Source: Mytilinidion resinicola
Taxonomy: Eukaryota > Ascomycota > Dothideomycetes > Mytilinidiales > Mytilinidiaceae
Length of the DNA stretch: 64,000 nucleotides
Assembly: GCF_010093595.1 (NCBI RefSeq)
Contig: NW_022985443.1
Span: 1,216,804 to 1,280,803 of the forward strand
Direction of reading: 5' to 3'
Made by a program: the position numbers and the translations under genes. Position 1 is the stretch's first letter. Every line of letters starts with the position of its first letter. The notes under the pieces are model-generated. The model had not been told where the DNA came from and ran no database searches. It worked only from the letters and a program-made list of their open reading frames with translations. Below, one piece after another: positions 9,938-21,798 of this stretch.

Positions 9938-12900
9938 GGTACGGGTGACGCCAAGGTACGATGCAGGAGAAAGCTATTTTGGCACATCCAATGACGGGAG
10001 TTGGTGTCTGAGATTCAGATGACCATGGATACCGCATAGAGGAAATGGGTTCAGCCGCTTCATGCGATCTCGGAAATGGTTTGAGTCTTCATCAGGGATC
10101 CTCCCATGACATCTGAGGCTCCGTCCGTCGAAGTCGTGATGCGCTCTGGGGCGAGTGTTCGGCCGCTGCGCTGGATTCCACTTCGTGGCACAATAAAGCT
10201 GTCCGTATCTCGGACGCTGGACATGCAGGAGGTGGCCTCCACGAGGTATGTCGTTGCAGAAAACCATGGTGTTCTACAGACAAGTTTCAAGCTCCGCAGT
10301 GGGTGGGGGCTGACTTTCCACAACCCTTGTAGGTGCAGAATCCTCGGCGAGGTAGAGGCACCTGGGATTAGCCGCTGACTAACTATACCACTATTGGCTT
10401 AGTTACTGCCACATGCTATCCTTTTAGACAGGAGGCCTGAAAGTTTGATGGGATATGTGTGCTTTTCACTGAGCCTCTTGGAGCTGAATTGATTGTGAAG
10501 TTGTGGAACTTCCAGCAATGCTGATAGGAAGCGCGATTATTGAGTTCTCACGTGGCATTAATTTATTTCCTCCACAGCAGGCGTGGGAAATGATTTCGTA
10601 GCTTGCAACTGGAAATCTATCTTTTGAGTATCACATGGTCATCGAATCAGCATGCTAATTTCTCATAATCAACTTCCCATACTAATAATCACGTGATTCT
10701 CCCACCAATCCATTTCTTACCCACCTCACCCGGTAGCTTTTCCAACGCGCTCCGAACTTCTCCGGGTTCTCTACTAGTATCAAGTTTGGGATCGAAGTCT
10801 TGGTAAGTCTGATTCTGACGGAGTACGTATTCCTAGCCAGCTAGCCTACGGAGTGTGGTACGGCTAGCGTCGGCTACCTTAATATAGAACACGGTTCCTA
10901 TATTTAGCCCTCACAGTTCTACGGTACGGCTACGTAAGCCTCCACACACAGGAGTATATATACGGCGTACGTAGCCTAGATAGATGCTCATCCAATACAT
11001 CACTTACCTCGTTCAATGCATTGTTTCACCTCCATCCTCAGATTCGACAATGATACGGGACACTGTTACGACTCTTTTATCATAATACGCGTCTACGAAG
11101 AAGATTGAGCCATATCCGGCGGCTTCACGATACCTAATCTACTTGCAACTATATGCCTTAATCCATAGCTCCTCAGACATAGGATTTGGCATTACTAGCT
11201 GTGCTACAGGCTCCAGGTCCGCCAGGGGCGTCCTTCGGCCCTTTATAAAGCTAAAAGTCAATTGCGCACTGTAGGTCTCAGGACCTTTCCTGTTTCATAT
11301 TTGTACCTAGTCGCTTTCAATCTTTATCCTATGAGGGTTTATAGTCAGAGATTACTTGTGCCTTTGCGATCAAATCTAGCACACCTACCACTCAGGAAAC
11401 CACCGCCCCGATGACTACCTCAACCCCACTCTATACTCCTTCTTTCTAACACCTGTATCCTGCTTCCCGTGACCGATAAGCTTGTGGCGAGAGATAGGGC
11501 GGCGGCTCTGAGGGAGGGGAAGTTTTCAACGCGGAATATGAAGAAGACGAGTTGAGACTATGAGGAGGCGGCCGACGCGAAGAGAGATACTAGCAGCGGC
11601 GAGGGAGCAGACCACTGGCGTGGAGGGCTGGCTGATCAGCTTAATGTGTCTCCTACAAGTCCATTGTTATTCTCAGTTGTCCTCCTCAACATCAGCAGCG
11701 GCCTCATCATCAGCAGGCAGCAGCAGCGCATCCCTACCGTCCCGAGTCGTGCTCAGCTGCAGCCCCAGCTATGTCACGGCCTCGACGTCGTCCTCACCAA
11801 GCCATCGCGCCTCGAATCGACGCCTAGCCCTTAGCACTGTGGCACACAGTAGCGGCGATAACGTCCTCCCCCGTACACGCTGTCCGTCTTCCTTATGCCG
11901 CCGATAACGTCAACCAGACCCTCACCCTCACTCTCTTCAGTATTTCCGGCGCCTGCGTCTTGAAGCCTGCGTCCCTGATCCTCCCACTGGGTGTATTCGG
12001 CAAGCTATCGGAGGTTGTTGACGTCGACGGAGAGGCCGGCGATCTGCTGAAGAAGTCGACAAGATGGCGTCGACGAGAGAAAGCGAGCTAGGCTGACGAT
12101 GGCGTTCAGGTCTAGCTTTCTAGCCGTTGACGTGCTGCGAGAGAGGATAGAAGAGAGCGGATTGGCGGAGCAAACGGGAGGCGACGACAAGCGGTAAGTC
12201 ACAACAAGGGAGCGAGAAGAATGATTAAAGAAGAGTTGCATTGATCAGTGAGACTATTCAGAGGACCGGTTGAACCACAACAACCATAAAAGAGACCGAG
12301 AGAGACTGGCGCGACCATACTACCCTAGAACAGAAGGGAGGGGAAAACACTTACGGAAACCCATGAAGTCATTAAGAACGATTCTTAGCACTTCCATCTC
12401 TCCTCTCCCATCGGTCATTCCACACCTATCATGGGCGAACTCCCCGCGCTACCCGGATCTATAGCGTCTCATTTTTTCCCACCTCCCCGGGCGCGTACGG
12501 TCGGCCAGGTCATGCCTCAGTGCTTCACTTCCTCAGGTTGATTGAAGATCACGCAGCCGGGAACGGGTCGTCGAGAGTCCAGGAAGCTGAAAAGCTGGAG
12601 GGGAGTGTAGGGGAAGTGTAGGGGAAGTGGAAGGGATGGAGGGAAGAGGGGGTGGGGAATGAGTGGGTAGTTGACAGAAGTTGGGTATACAATAGGGCAG
12701 TATACGAGGCGGAATGAGGACGAGGTGAGTTAAAGAGAGAGCAAACATGGAGAGAGTCGGTTGTCGATTGTCGATGGTCGAAAGCTAAGACGAGAGTCGT
12801 TAGCTGAGATCACGATGGGAGCGAGACGACTTACTGGGGCAGAGGAAGTTGGTGCGATACACGGTGAGCTAGGTGAAGGTCAGCATTGATGATGCAGAGA

Positions 12901-13672
12901 AGACCCATGATCCATCGCAAGTCCCAGCCAGTTCTCTCAGTCTCGTCGTCGTTGTTTTCGGTTGGAGGAAAACCAGGAACGGGTGGCGAAGGCTTGAATT
13001 TATAGTCGGGCGTGTGCGGGAATCGGCCGCGGCTTGGCGCGGTTGCCTGGAGCCTGCCCGGCGACAGAACCTCAAGAAAGTCAGCCCACGTGTGAAATCC
13101 ATGTGATGTTAATATTATCGAGGAAAAGAAGGGCACAGGAGCAAGAAAGCAAACGCGCGAGACCTAAGCGAAAGGCCTCACAGGAGTTGGGATGGGAAGG
13201 ACTAAGAGAGACATTACGGGAGTAAGTGAGCCCTAAAGAAACACAATTAGGGTCTTCGAATTGAAGCAAATTACTACAGAGTGTCTGCTCATCCATCCTG
13301 GCTTACTGCATCTCAAATTCCGTCACTCCTCTTGGATGACTCCAACACTATCACAATCCGAAGCAAGGACGAGTATCAGTCTCACCATCGAGGTCTTGAA
13401 CACTTCTCGTTTTGTATCATACAAGTTTGCGCCAGTCTTACCGGGTTCGTTCGTTCTTTCTTCAACTACCAGATCTCTTTCTCACCAATCGACAACTGCA
13501 GTTCACAAACTCCTCTAATCATTCCTCAATCTACACAGAAATAACTTTCAAAACAGCGTTCAACTATTCTCGTCTCTCTCTCCGATTTCCAAGAACAGAT
13601 GAAATGGGCAAATGAATTTCTTCCTCAAAACCTCACATATCACGTGACCCCTACCATCCACTCCCCCTTTCC
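9938..13672. other. Gene-poor interval
   Basis: No convincing coding region in about 3.7 kb. 9938-10700 is the upstream region of the STAND gene. 10800-11060 may be an LTR relic (separate entry). 11400-12250 has short open frames without family resemblance. 12500-13230 is strand-asymmetric, with pyrimidine-rich stretches on the minus strand. No tRNA or rRNA is visible. Confidence 0.5.
10800..11060. mobile_element. Possible solo LTR or decayed copia-type LTR end
   Basis: The segment is full of short TACGG, CTACG and GTAGCC words in both orientations. It has a 'gtatatatacggcgtacgtag' promoter-like stretch and ends 'ctcagattcgaca' followed by 'atgatacggga', which loosely resembles the initiator-Met-type primer-binding site next to fungal copia LTRs. 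No gag-pol remnant follows and no second LTR was located, so this is a tentative call. Confidence 0.3.
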
Positions 13673-14347
13673 CTACCTCTCCCACCCCTTCCCCAACTTC
13701 TCCACCGCCTCCTCCTCCGCCACCACATCCGCAAACAAACTCTCCAAATCAAACAGCGTCGCCTGCTGAATCTCCCGACTCCGATCCCCACTCCCCTCAT
13801 CCACCACCACACTCCTAAACCCCCACCCCACCGCATCCACCGCCGTCGCCCGCACACACCCACTCGTGCTCACCCCACAAACCACCACCGTATCCACCCC
13901 CATGCCCTGCAGCACCCCCGCCAGATTCGTCCCAAAAAACGCACTCGGGTTCTTCTTCAGCACCACCACGTCGTCCGGTCCGGGCGTCAGGCCCTCGAGC
14001 CACGCGTCCATGCCCCGCGTGTCACCGTCTTGCCAGATGCTGATGCCCGGCGCTTTGACGGCTTGGATGGCGCCGTCGAGCATCTTGGGGTGGTTGTAGC
14101 GCACTTGGGCCCAGAGGACGGGGGTGGCGCCGGTGCGGGCGGCGGCGAGGAGGCGGCGCATGCAGGCGGGAGAGGTGGAGCCGGCAGGGTCGGCGAGGAG
14201 GGAGAGGGGGGAAGTCGGGGACCAGTAGGCGCTGCAGACGTCGATGAGGAGGAGGGCGGGGGAGGTGCCCCAGCCGAGGCGGGTGTGGAGGTTGGAGGCG
14301 AGGGAAGAGGCGTAGGAGGGGTGGGATGTTACGAGGGGGGCTGTCAT
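13673..14347 (-). CDS. Isochorismatase-fold cysteine hydrolase (N-carbamoylsarcosine/maleamate amidase-like), cluster copy 1
   Basis: Intronless, 224 residues. The isochorismatase-like fold is clear: ALLLIDVCSAYW supplies Asp36, VVVLKKNPSAFFGT supplies a Lys at 131/132, and VCGVSTSGCVRAT supplies the nucleophile Cys164, making an intact Asp-Lys-Cys triad. The long GxRxAxxL form and the TSGC motif match the N-carbamoylsarcosine amidohydrolase branch, which also contains maleamate amidases; it hydrolyses amide bonds of small substrates. There is no signal peptide, so a cytosolic location is expected. It is the left end of the gene cluster, and a perfect TGCCGGCCGGCA palindrome lies 106-117 bases upstream of its start. 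Codons are strongly G/C-ending compared with the second copy at 24777. Class assignment is firm; the substrate is inference. Confidence 0.92.
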   Translation of the reverse strand: MTAPLVTSHPSYASSLASNLHTRLGWGTSPALLLIDVCSAYWSPTSPLSLLADPAGSTSPACMRRLLAAARTGATPVLWAQVRYNHPKMLDGAIQAVKAPGISIWQDGDTRGMDAWLEGLTPGPDDVVVLKKNPSAFFGTNLAGVLQGMGVDTVVVCGVSTSGCVRATAVDAVGWGFRSVVVDEGSGDRSREIQQATLFDLESLFADVVAEEEAVEKLGKGWER

Positions 14348-14452
14348 GGTGGTGGCTAGGATGTAGTAGGCTAGGAGAAGGGAATAGATGAGAGGTGTGT
14401 ATGTTGCAGGTAGGTGAGGTGTGTTGGGGCCTACTGTTTATGCATGAACAGA

Positions 14453-14464
14453 TGCCGGCCGGCA
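14453..14464. promoter_or_regulatory. Cluster motif upstream of hydrolase copy 1
   Basis: Perfect 12-base palindrome TGCCGGCCGGCA, followed 12 bases later by a further TGCCGG half-site at about 14476. It is of the CGG-inverted type that fungal Zn2Cys6 dimers bind, and it recurs upstream of four other cluster genes. Confidence 0.65.
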
Positions 14465-14642
14465 GTCTGGAATCTGTGCCGGAAGCTTTGAGAACGAGTC
14501 ACTAATATACAGAAAAGTCAGGCTTGAAGCTTGAGTGTAGCGAAGTCAGATTTATGGTTCGTCTATTACCGGGTATTATAGCTAAAATGTGCGCCCCATC
14601 AATCTCATCACTCTAACGACAGACGAGATTCCTCAGACGTGT

Positions 14643-16357
14643 TCAGAGCTTCCCCCTAATCTTGATCTCCAACATCCTCGTAGGGATGTAGATCATAGTT
14701 CCAAGGACGAGCGCAAACTCGAATCCCAAATCTCCTGCTTTCTCTGCTATTGGGCCCGTATACCAGGTCTGCGCCATACTCGGCACTACCAGCGCAAACG
14801 GGATGATCAGCGCGGCGAGGGCTGCAAGTCCACTCGGGAGTTCGCTGGCCACATTCCAGATCTTGTGGTCATACGCTGCCGGGTCGGCCTTGCGGAAAAT
14901 GAACCATTCGCTCAGCAAAATGCCCGTGAAGGCGGCAGCCCAGTAAGAGATGACGCCTAGGAAGCTTTCCAGGGACTCGAAGAAGGATTCTGCGGCTTTG
15001 ATGCCAACGCCGAGGTCAATGGCGGTGATGAGGATGACGAAAAGAACACGCGGCACTTTGACAAATTGCGGCCAGATGATCTGGAAGTTCAGCGAGACGG
15101 AGTAGAAGCCTGGCGAAATTTGTGCCACGACAGAGAGGGCGAGGAGGACAGCAACGAATTTGCCAAAGCCGCCTGCTGGGTGCAGCATGACTTCGAGAAC
15201 GCCGCCGACGGAGTCGCGGTCGTAGGCATCAGCCCAGGATGGGACATTCGGCACTGCACCACCGATTGCTGCACCGAGACACATGAGAAGAACGGACGGG
15301 AGGCAGATGCCCATCCAGCAGTACATGAAGATACGCCACCTATAGTGACACTGATTAGATATGGTCACTAGACAGTACGGACTGGAAATGCCTACTTCGG
15401 TGCCTTGGGGGAGAAGTAAACAGCAATATCTCCCACCGTCGAGCTATACGGAAGCATGTATCCAGCGATAAAGCTGATGAAAATCATGACAGTCTGTCCA
15501 CTTGGCGCAACTGGTGGTGCCTGCTCCTTCAACTTATTGCCGCCGCATCCAACAGCTACGAGAATGGCAATCAGAGCCGGTATCCACGCATATCGTTCAT
15601 ATTGATGGATGAAGTTGAAGCCGAAGAATGCAGGAACCATGGCACAGATACCAACAACAACGATTCCGACAACCTGGCTGATGGAATCGTTTGATACAGC
15701 TGCTAGAGTTTGTCCGGCAGTGACTAGGCAGATGATTTGGTAACCGCAGAGAGAGCACATGTTCAAGATGACGACGAGAATATTTGGGTACATGCTATGA
15801 TGCGTTAGAACTGGACTCGATTGAAGGAACACGATATAAAGCATGCGACTCACCCAAAGCTATATCGGGCCTGAATCATTTGACGCATGCCTGTACGCGG
15901 CGAGATAGTCTCAATGTACGCAGGTGGTATGCAAAGCAGGAAAGAGAAGAAGAAGATGAGAAGACTGCAGTCTCTCAAGCTTAGTCCAAAGGCCAACGTT
16001 CCGAGCATGCCGGTGACAAGGCTGATACAATGTTAGCTTCAACTCTAATGTGTATCGAGAGATGCAGACTTACGGTAGAGGACAAATCAGACTGGTGAAC
16101 CACACAGTGAAGATTTTGTTGTATTGCAAATCGGTTCGTTGGTCTTCGGGCACGGGCTGCACACCACGAAGCTCGACACCAGTTGCGGAGAGTAGTTTCC
16201 AAAGTTTAGCAAATATCCCTTTGCTCATAAGAGGTGACTCGGCTTCGATGATCTCTACGTCCCCGGAAATAGGAGTGGAGGTATCGACGACATGGCCCTT
16301 CTCAATGTCGGATCCGGCCTTTTCGTTAGGAGGTGTATTTGTTGATGCTCGTTGCAT
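14643..16357 (-). CDS. Purine-cytosine permease family transporter (NCS1, Fcy2-like)
   Basis: Spliced complement model 16357-16074, 16021-15854, 15794-15396, 15339-14643 gives 515 residues. After a hydrophilic N-tail of about 75 residues come the NCS1 hallmarks TGMLGTLAFGLSLRDC, SPRTGMRQMIQARYSFG, an LNMCSLCGYQIIC segment, and about twelve hydrophobic helices. Fcy2-type proteins are plasma-membrane proton symporters for cytosine, adenine, guanine, hypoxanthine and sometimes pyridoxine-like or other N-heterocycles. The position between a hydrolase and a dioxygenase, with the shared upstream motif, suggests uptake of the pathway substrate. It could instead be an export or intracellular carrier. 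Family assignment is firm; the transported molecule is not known. Confidence 0.93.
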
Positions 16358-16982
16358 GGCTGCTTGATCGACCAGAAATGGGCTTGGTGGAAAAAGCGAA
16401 GGATGGTCCCGGTTACCAGTTCGTTGGGTGCAACGGGAGGAATGGCTTCTGCATGGCCTTATTTTATGTTCTCGCTAATAGGCCAACGCGGGAGCAATGG
16501 CAGTTGCCCGGGACCGCTATCAGATATGGGGTATCTTGTTTTGCCGGCCGCTGCTTGATATACATGATAGGACCCTGGGAATGTATCGGCAGTTCCACGC
16601 GTAGCACAGCGCTAAGAGATTCTCGACTAGCATAGGCCTAGTGGCTATCGAATTAGCGTAACGTTGCGAACACTATCATTTCTGTTATCGTGGTCACTCA
16701 CTCAGTCGTACGGGTTTGACTCGGAACACGATCTTAGGTGTCGTGAAACATGAAGGTGTTGCAACATAAGACACCCGGAAGTGCGATGCTAAGTCATTAT
16801 CGTAGTTCGGAGATATCCACGGCGAGCTCAGTACTTGCAATTCGGGGATAGTCGACCTTGTGTAACACGTGACTTTCCAGTCACTTGCCACGTTGATTAT
16901 TTTACGAAGCCTGGACGCTTCCAAAGTATATACTGTTGCGCTGTAGAGACGGCCGAAGAAACGCGACATTTTTCGTCGCCGA
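16358..16982. other. Upstream region of the permease and 3' flank of the dioxygenase
   Basis: 625 bases without a recognisable gene. It carries the cluster motif at 16542. Short open frames near 16333-16635 have no family resemblance. Confidence 0.6.
16542..16551. promoter_or_regulatory. Cluster motif upstream of the permease
   Basis: TGCCGGCCGC, about 185 bases upstream of the permease start at 16357. It shares nine bases with the palindrome at 14453. Confidence 0.6.
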
Positions 16983-18678
16983 CTACGCTGGCCGAGTCCC
17001 AAGAGCAGGTAGACCGCTCTCCGCGAGCGCTTTGTTCACTTCGGCAAGATTTTCCAAAAAGTGGCCCTTCATGTTGTCCCAGAACTCCGGCCGTTGGATC
17101 TTGATCGTGTTGTGCCTTTCCATGGCGAACTTTGTCACGGAAAAATGAGAGCTGAGGTGTAGCATAAAACCAATGCTGCCAACCCCCACTAGCATGGGCT
17201 CCAAAGGCGTGGTGGTGGCCTTCACCCACGCCTCATACGACTCCCCATGTGGCATGTAGCTATGCTCCAGAGTGAGTCCGCCTGCTTCTTGTTCTCGAGC
17301 GCTACCGCCGTATTTTCCGCAAATGAGTCCACCAATTTCGGTGGCCATGTTACGATGATAGTACTAGCGTATCGGTGATCAGCAATAATTGACTCATAGG
17401 CGTGAGATATACGTACAGGTGGTCTGAATGTGTTTGTTGCTGTGGCCCACTTGGGAGTGAAAACAGCGAATTCGGTGAGTGATACTCCGTCCCATTTCGA
17501 CTTCGCCATCAGGACTGTGTAGATGGTGGGGTCAAGTTGCTCTTTCATCGATGACGACAGAGCAACGAACTTCTCGAGCAGGTACTTGTACGGAACATAG
17601 CTGAACTGGGGTGAGCGTTCTTCCACGTACAAGAAAGATATACATTACTTACTTTCCATGCCACGCCACCACATCAAATGGTGTCCATGCTTGGTCATAG
17701 CAGTAGAGCTCTCCGGTAAGCTTGTGAACTATAGTCCACTTCGATTCGTCAATATCAAAACTGGCGACTGGCATCTCGAAGTCTCTAGGATGCGCCAGAC
17801 CATTCGTTCCAACGGGTCCCATTTCCGGAAGCTCGTAGTGGCTACCGAATATCTCCTGGATATAACCATGCACTGCTCCATCGGGCAACAAAACTCGGAA
17901 GCGGATGCCAGCTTGCATGACAAAGATCTCTCCAGGCCGTACCATTACCCGGCCTAGTTCTGTTTGGACGTCTAGCCGGCCAACTTGTGGAATGATCAAC
18001 ATATCACCGTCGTTGTTGCAAAAAGCCTCGTTACCCATAGATGTATTGGCAGCATACATGTGAACCGCGACACCTTCCCTGATGGTGGGGTCACCGCGGC
18101 CACCCATAGTCTTGATTCCTTGGTAGAAGTTGATACTCTGGGAGGCTTCTGGGATGTCTAGTGGTCCCCAAGTATACGTGAGAGGAGTATAATGAACGTT
18201 TGGATTTTGCGGGGCGAAGCATGCTTCGAGGTCTGGTGACAGTGCCATGCGCTCGAGTGGTCGATGAGCGACTGAGGGTCGAACCCGGTACATCCAGACA
18301 TGCTGTAACGATTGCCGAGAAGAAATGAAAGAGGTGCCATTGAGCTGCTCAGAGTACAAATCGTACCGGCATTTCTGTGGTACGTTCTGACCACCTGATG
18401 GTAAAGCGCCAGGTCTACGAAAGTTGTTAACGTGAGTCTGATGCAATTGCTCGTCGAACTACTTACACAGCTTCTGTAGCAAACCGATTGCCAAAGCCAG
18501 TCTGGTATCGATACGGATCACCCGTCCTTGGCTCGGTGGTGAAGGACCCAGCTGCAGATGCTCCGAAAGTAGGGCTGAACGGTGTGGCTGCTGTCGTAGC
18601 TGGAGCTAGGTTGTCCAAGCCGCTAATATCTCCCATGCTTGCTAATTCAAAAGAAGTGGAAACTGGCTTCGAGAACAA
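16983..18678 (-). CDS. Homogentisate 1,2-dioxygenase family ring-cleavage enzyme
   Basis: Spliced complement model 18678-18467, 18414-17653, 17600-17417, 17363-16983 gives 512 residues. The homogentisate dioxygenase fold is recognisable throughout: YQTGFGNRFATEAVPGALP, QNVPQKCRYDLYSEQLNGTSF, the DGDMLIIPQ cupin, GTNGLAHPRDFEMP, FDVVAWHGNYVPYKY and TFRPPYYHRN. Putative iron ligands His389, Glu395 and His425 are all present, spaced 6 and 36 residues apart as in the human enzyme (335, 341, 371). Known members open homogentisate to maleylacetoacetate in tyrosine catabolism. Here the second-shell sequence is divergent (ATEIGGLICGKYGG rather than the usual SEFMGLI), and there is a roughly 55-residue N-terminal extension. 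No fumarylacetoacetase or maleylacetoacetate isomerase lies alongside. I infer a pathway-specific paralogue, possibly acting on another hydroquinone or hydroxylated heterocycle. A shorter start at Met15 is possible. Confidence 0.92.
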
Positions 18679-19051
18679 GGAAAAGATAAGAAGACGTTTC
18701 AGTGGCTACAATATTGCAGCAGCCGCGTATATAGCCCATATGGAGCCCCATTTCGCCACCAGACGGTAATGTAGGCCGCGGTCAATGTTTGCGGGGACTT
18801 GTGCCGGAGCCTGCAGTCTGCCGGCCGGTGATACTGTGAGGCCAGCCCCAGATCGACATGCACATAAGTCCCGGCACAGCCTGTCGCACTTAGTGGTGAG
18901 AGTCAGGGAAACGCGATAAGGGTCCAGGCCATGGATCAAACAAGAGTGGGTTGCAGTTCAGATAAGACCGATGGTGCCGGGGCTGGATAAAACCATCGGC
19001 CGGCCAGCAGCCGGCAGTTGGAATTGTGGAAGCATTGTGGAAGCATTGGAC
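18679..19051. promoter_or_regulatory. Divergent promoter between dioxygenase and zinc-cluster regulator, with two cluster motifs
   Basis: 373 bases separate the two outward-reading starts. TGCCGGCCGGTG lies at 18819-18830, about 141-152 bases before the dioxygenase start. TCGGCCGGCCA lies at 18996-19006, only 46 bases before the regulator start. Extra TGCCGG half-sites occur near 18802 and 18974. The arrangement suggests autoregulation plus control of the structural genes. Confidence 0.6.
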
Positions 19052-21220
19052 ATGATGAATGAATCTCGTTTGGAGGAGAATCGTGCCAGGCTGAGCAGGG
19101 CCAGTGTTGCATGTCGAAGGTGTGTGAATTGAAGCTTGAGCGACGTTGGACGGAAAAAGCTCGGGCCGGCTGACTTGTTCTCGTCCAAAAAGATGCCGGA
19201 GACTTCGAGCCAAATGCCATCATGACAATGGAGTGCCTCCGTGTACTGGATGCATCAAGGCAGGCCCTCAGGAAAGAGACTCATGGTAGGTGCTATATTC
19301 CGGAGTGTTTCACGATGTAAAGGTCCTAGTGTTGATTCTAATCAATTCTCTAGCTCTTTTCCACCACGAGGTCACAGCCATCGCGATCGAGAGTTTCGAG
19401 CCCCTCGACGGAAGTCAAAGACAGATGCCCCTTTTGTACCACAACCACGTCCTCAACCGGGGTCGAGACGTGCCACAACCCCCATCATCCTCGAAACCCC
19501 ACAGACGCTATCTCCAATCGGCTCGAATACTACCAGTAGTCCAGAAGCTCATCCTTCTTGGGAGCTATTACCTCCTCATGATGAAGTCGTTGAGGGATGC
19601 AAGATATTCTGGACATCTTTGATCCAAGTTGGCTTCATTCCGAAGCGCCTGTTTCTCGAGCGTCTGAGTAAAGACCGCTCGTCGATCAGCCTGTTCTTCA
19701 TACTCAGCATCTTGAGCGTGTCTGCCAGATTTACGCCTAGTCTTATCAGACGATATGGAGACTGTTCAAGTGCTGGTGACTACTTCATCCGTCATGCGTC
19801 GCGGTTGGTGGGCCAGGTCCTTTATGAGCCTACTCTGGAGAACATCCAAGCGCTATTCCTCCTTGCACTAGCGCAGTACGCTCAGGGAGATCGCACGCGT
19901 AGCTCTATGAACATGGGCATTGCTGTCAGGATGGCTGGCATTTTGCGTCTGCACCGAGAAGAGACCTACATTCTCCCAGAGCACGTTTCTACGGATGAAG
20001 CGGTGCAATCAGAGATGGCGAGAAGGACCTTCTGGGTCTTGGAAACTCAGGACCATCTGCACTCCGGGCACGCTTCACCCTTGCCTTTTGCACCCTCTGA
20101 CATTACCGCTTTACTTCCGTCGGACGAGAGTGACTTCGCATTCGGAAGAGTCCCCAAGCAACGTGCTGCGCTCGCTGGTACCAAGGCCGCAGAACTAAAC
20201 CCACAACTGACCTCTCTTCCTTCACGCTCGTTGTTTGCGACTCTATTAGAAGCTCATAGTCACTGGGGCAATGTAGCAAGAAAAGCGTGTCGGACTGATC
20301 TTTCCAACGACTCGGTAAAGCCTTGGGACAGCGGTAGCGACTTTGCTCGCATCATCCAGACTCTAAATGATTGGGAGGCCGGTCTACCGGACAAGCATTG
20401 CTGGTCAGTCTGGAACCTCCGAGGCTATTGCGCTGAAGAGCTACATTTGGCGTATATGTCAGTTGTCATGGCCACCAGGTTGAACCATGTAGTAATTCGA
20501 AGGATCTACCTGGATGACATTCTTGCTGCTGCTTCTGGGACCTCACAGGACGATGCTCCACCAACTTTCTGGCGCAACGTCGCAGAAGACATGTTCACTA
20601 ACGTGTGCGCTCTCCATGAGCGTATCGGTACATTCATATCTCTCCGTTCGGAAAACGAAGGGTTCCCGGCTATGCTGTTATTTTCTCTTTACGTGTGTGG
20701 AACTCTCGCCATCCAGCTCCTGAAGTGGCCTCATCTGGCCCCTCGGCATGCCCCAAAAGCAGAATCAATCGCAAGTGGCTCCCTGGAGATTTTGGGCGAT
20801 CTGCAGCATATATGGCCACTAGCATCACGATGGACAAATTCTCTCCGCAGATCAGCGGCGTGTCTCCAGAGCAGAGAAGGTATTGATCTACCAACCTTTC
20901 TACCGTCCACGCAGTTCGAAGATCGGATGGCGAGCTCTGAGGATTTACAGCTTCCAGGCATGCACGTGGCCAACTCACCAAGAGATATCGACACAGCCAA
21001 TCTTGAAGTGCTCAGCATGGCTGTGTCATCTCGGTCGCAGATGGAAATGATGGGTAGCAACGAAGACATGATAGATCCGTCTCTCACCTTGACACCCACT
21101 ATTCGTCCCCTTGGTGATGCTTTCGAGACAGAGCTCGCAGAATTTCTACTCGGAAGAACACATATGGGAATGATGAACGATTGGGTGTCTGAACGTTTCA
21201 GCGTCACGCAGAGCTTTTGA
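19052..21220 (+). CDS. Zn2Cys6 transcription factor with fungal-specific regulatory domain, likely cluster activator
   Basis: Spliced model 19052-19119, 19193-19285, 19354-21220 gives 675 residues. The zinc cluster is split over three exons and appears only after splicing: Cys21, Cys24, Cys31, Cys40, Cys43, Cys54, with CRRCRRLRAKC and PPCTGC cores. Starting at the first ATG of the long third-exon frame (19241) would lose the DNA-binding domain. A basic linker (RRKSK) precedes the middle homology region (about residues 120-400: FWTSLIQVGFIPKRLF, LFLLALAQYAQGDRTRSSMNMGIAVRMAGILRLHRE, RRTFWVLE), typical of PF04082. Such proteins bind CGG-containing repeats as dimers. The CGG palindrome in the shared promoter and before the structural genes makes this the best candidate regulator. 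The spacing between Cys43 and Cys54 (10 residues) is slightly long. Confidence 0.9.
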
Positions 21221-21798
21221 TGAAGTATCCCCCAGAGTATCGACCCACACAGCGGTCAACCAGAAGCCCAGCACGCATACTGGCCATTCCTACATACCTA
21301 GCATAGATCTACCTTTAATAGAAGACTCTGGCGTTAGCACACCTATAGTGCTCTGCGTAATTACCTTCTTCCAAGTACCTCTTCGGTGGCATCCTTGAAA
21401 TGACCGTCCATTTTTGGAGAAATTCTATGTTGATCTGAATTGTTGAGAGGACGAAGATCAAGTTGGAGTTGGGAATGGACTCATAAGCCCTAACCGCTTT
21501 CAGATTAGCGAATGGCTATGGATTTGACAAAGGGTCACAACGAACCTCAGCACTCCACCTTACACCGACGCTTTTCTTCTTCCCCAACACTCGAGATCCA
21601 AACCGCTTGTAACTACTCAATATCAAAGCCGTGACGTCTGTTAGTCGACGCTGATTAGGGGCACCACTACTGATTTCGGTCCATCGGGATGGCCAGCCTT
21701 GTTGTCATGTAATAGAACTCGGACGCGGAGACATCAGTCATCAGTTGCTACACCATCCCCAGTTACACCCCCAAGAACGGCTCTCGCCAGAGTGAGCT
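21221..21798. other. Intergenic region between the two regulators
   Basis: 578 bases; no coding region and no TGCCGGCCG copy. Contains the 3' flank of the first regulator and the presumed promoter of the second. Confidence 0.6.

Noticed and set aside
16897..17229. 110-residue minus-strand frame at the dioxygenase 3' end
   Set aside because: Shifted-frame shadow of the last dioxygenase exon.
19241..19353. ATG at 19241 as start of the first regulator
   Set aside because: It lies in another frame within exon 2 and the following intron. Using it drops all zinc-cluster cysteines, whereas the spliced model restores a proper Zn2Cys6 domain in phase.
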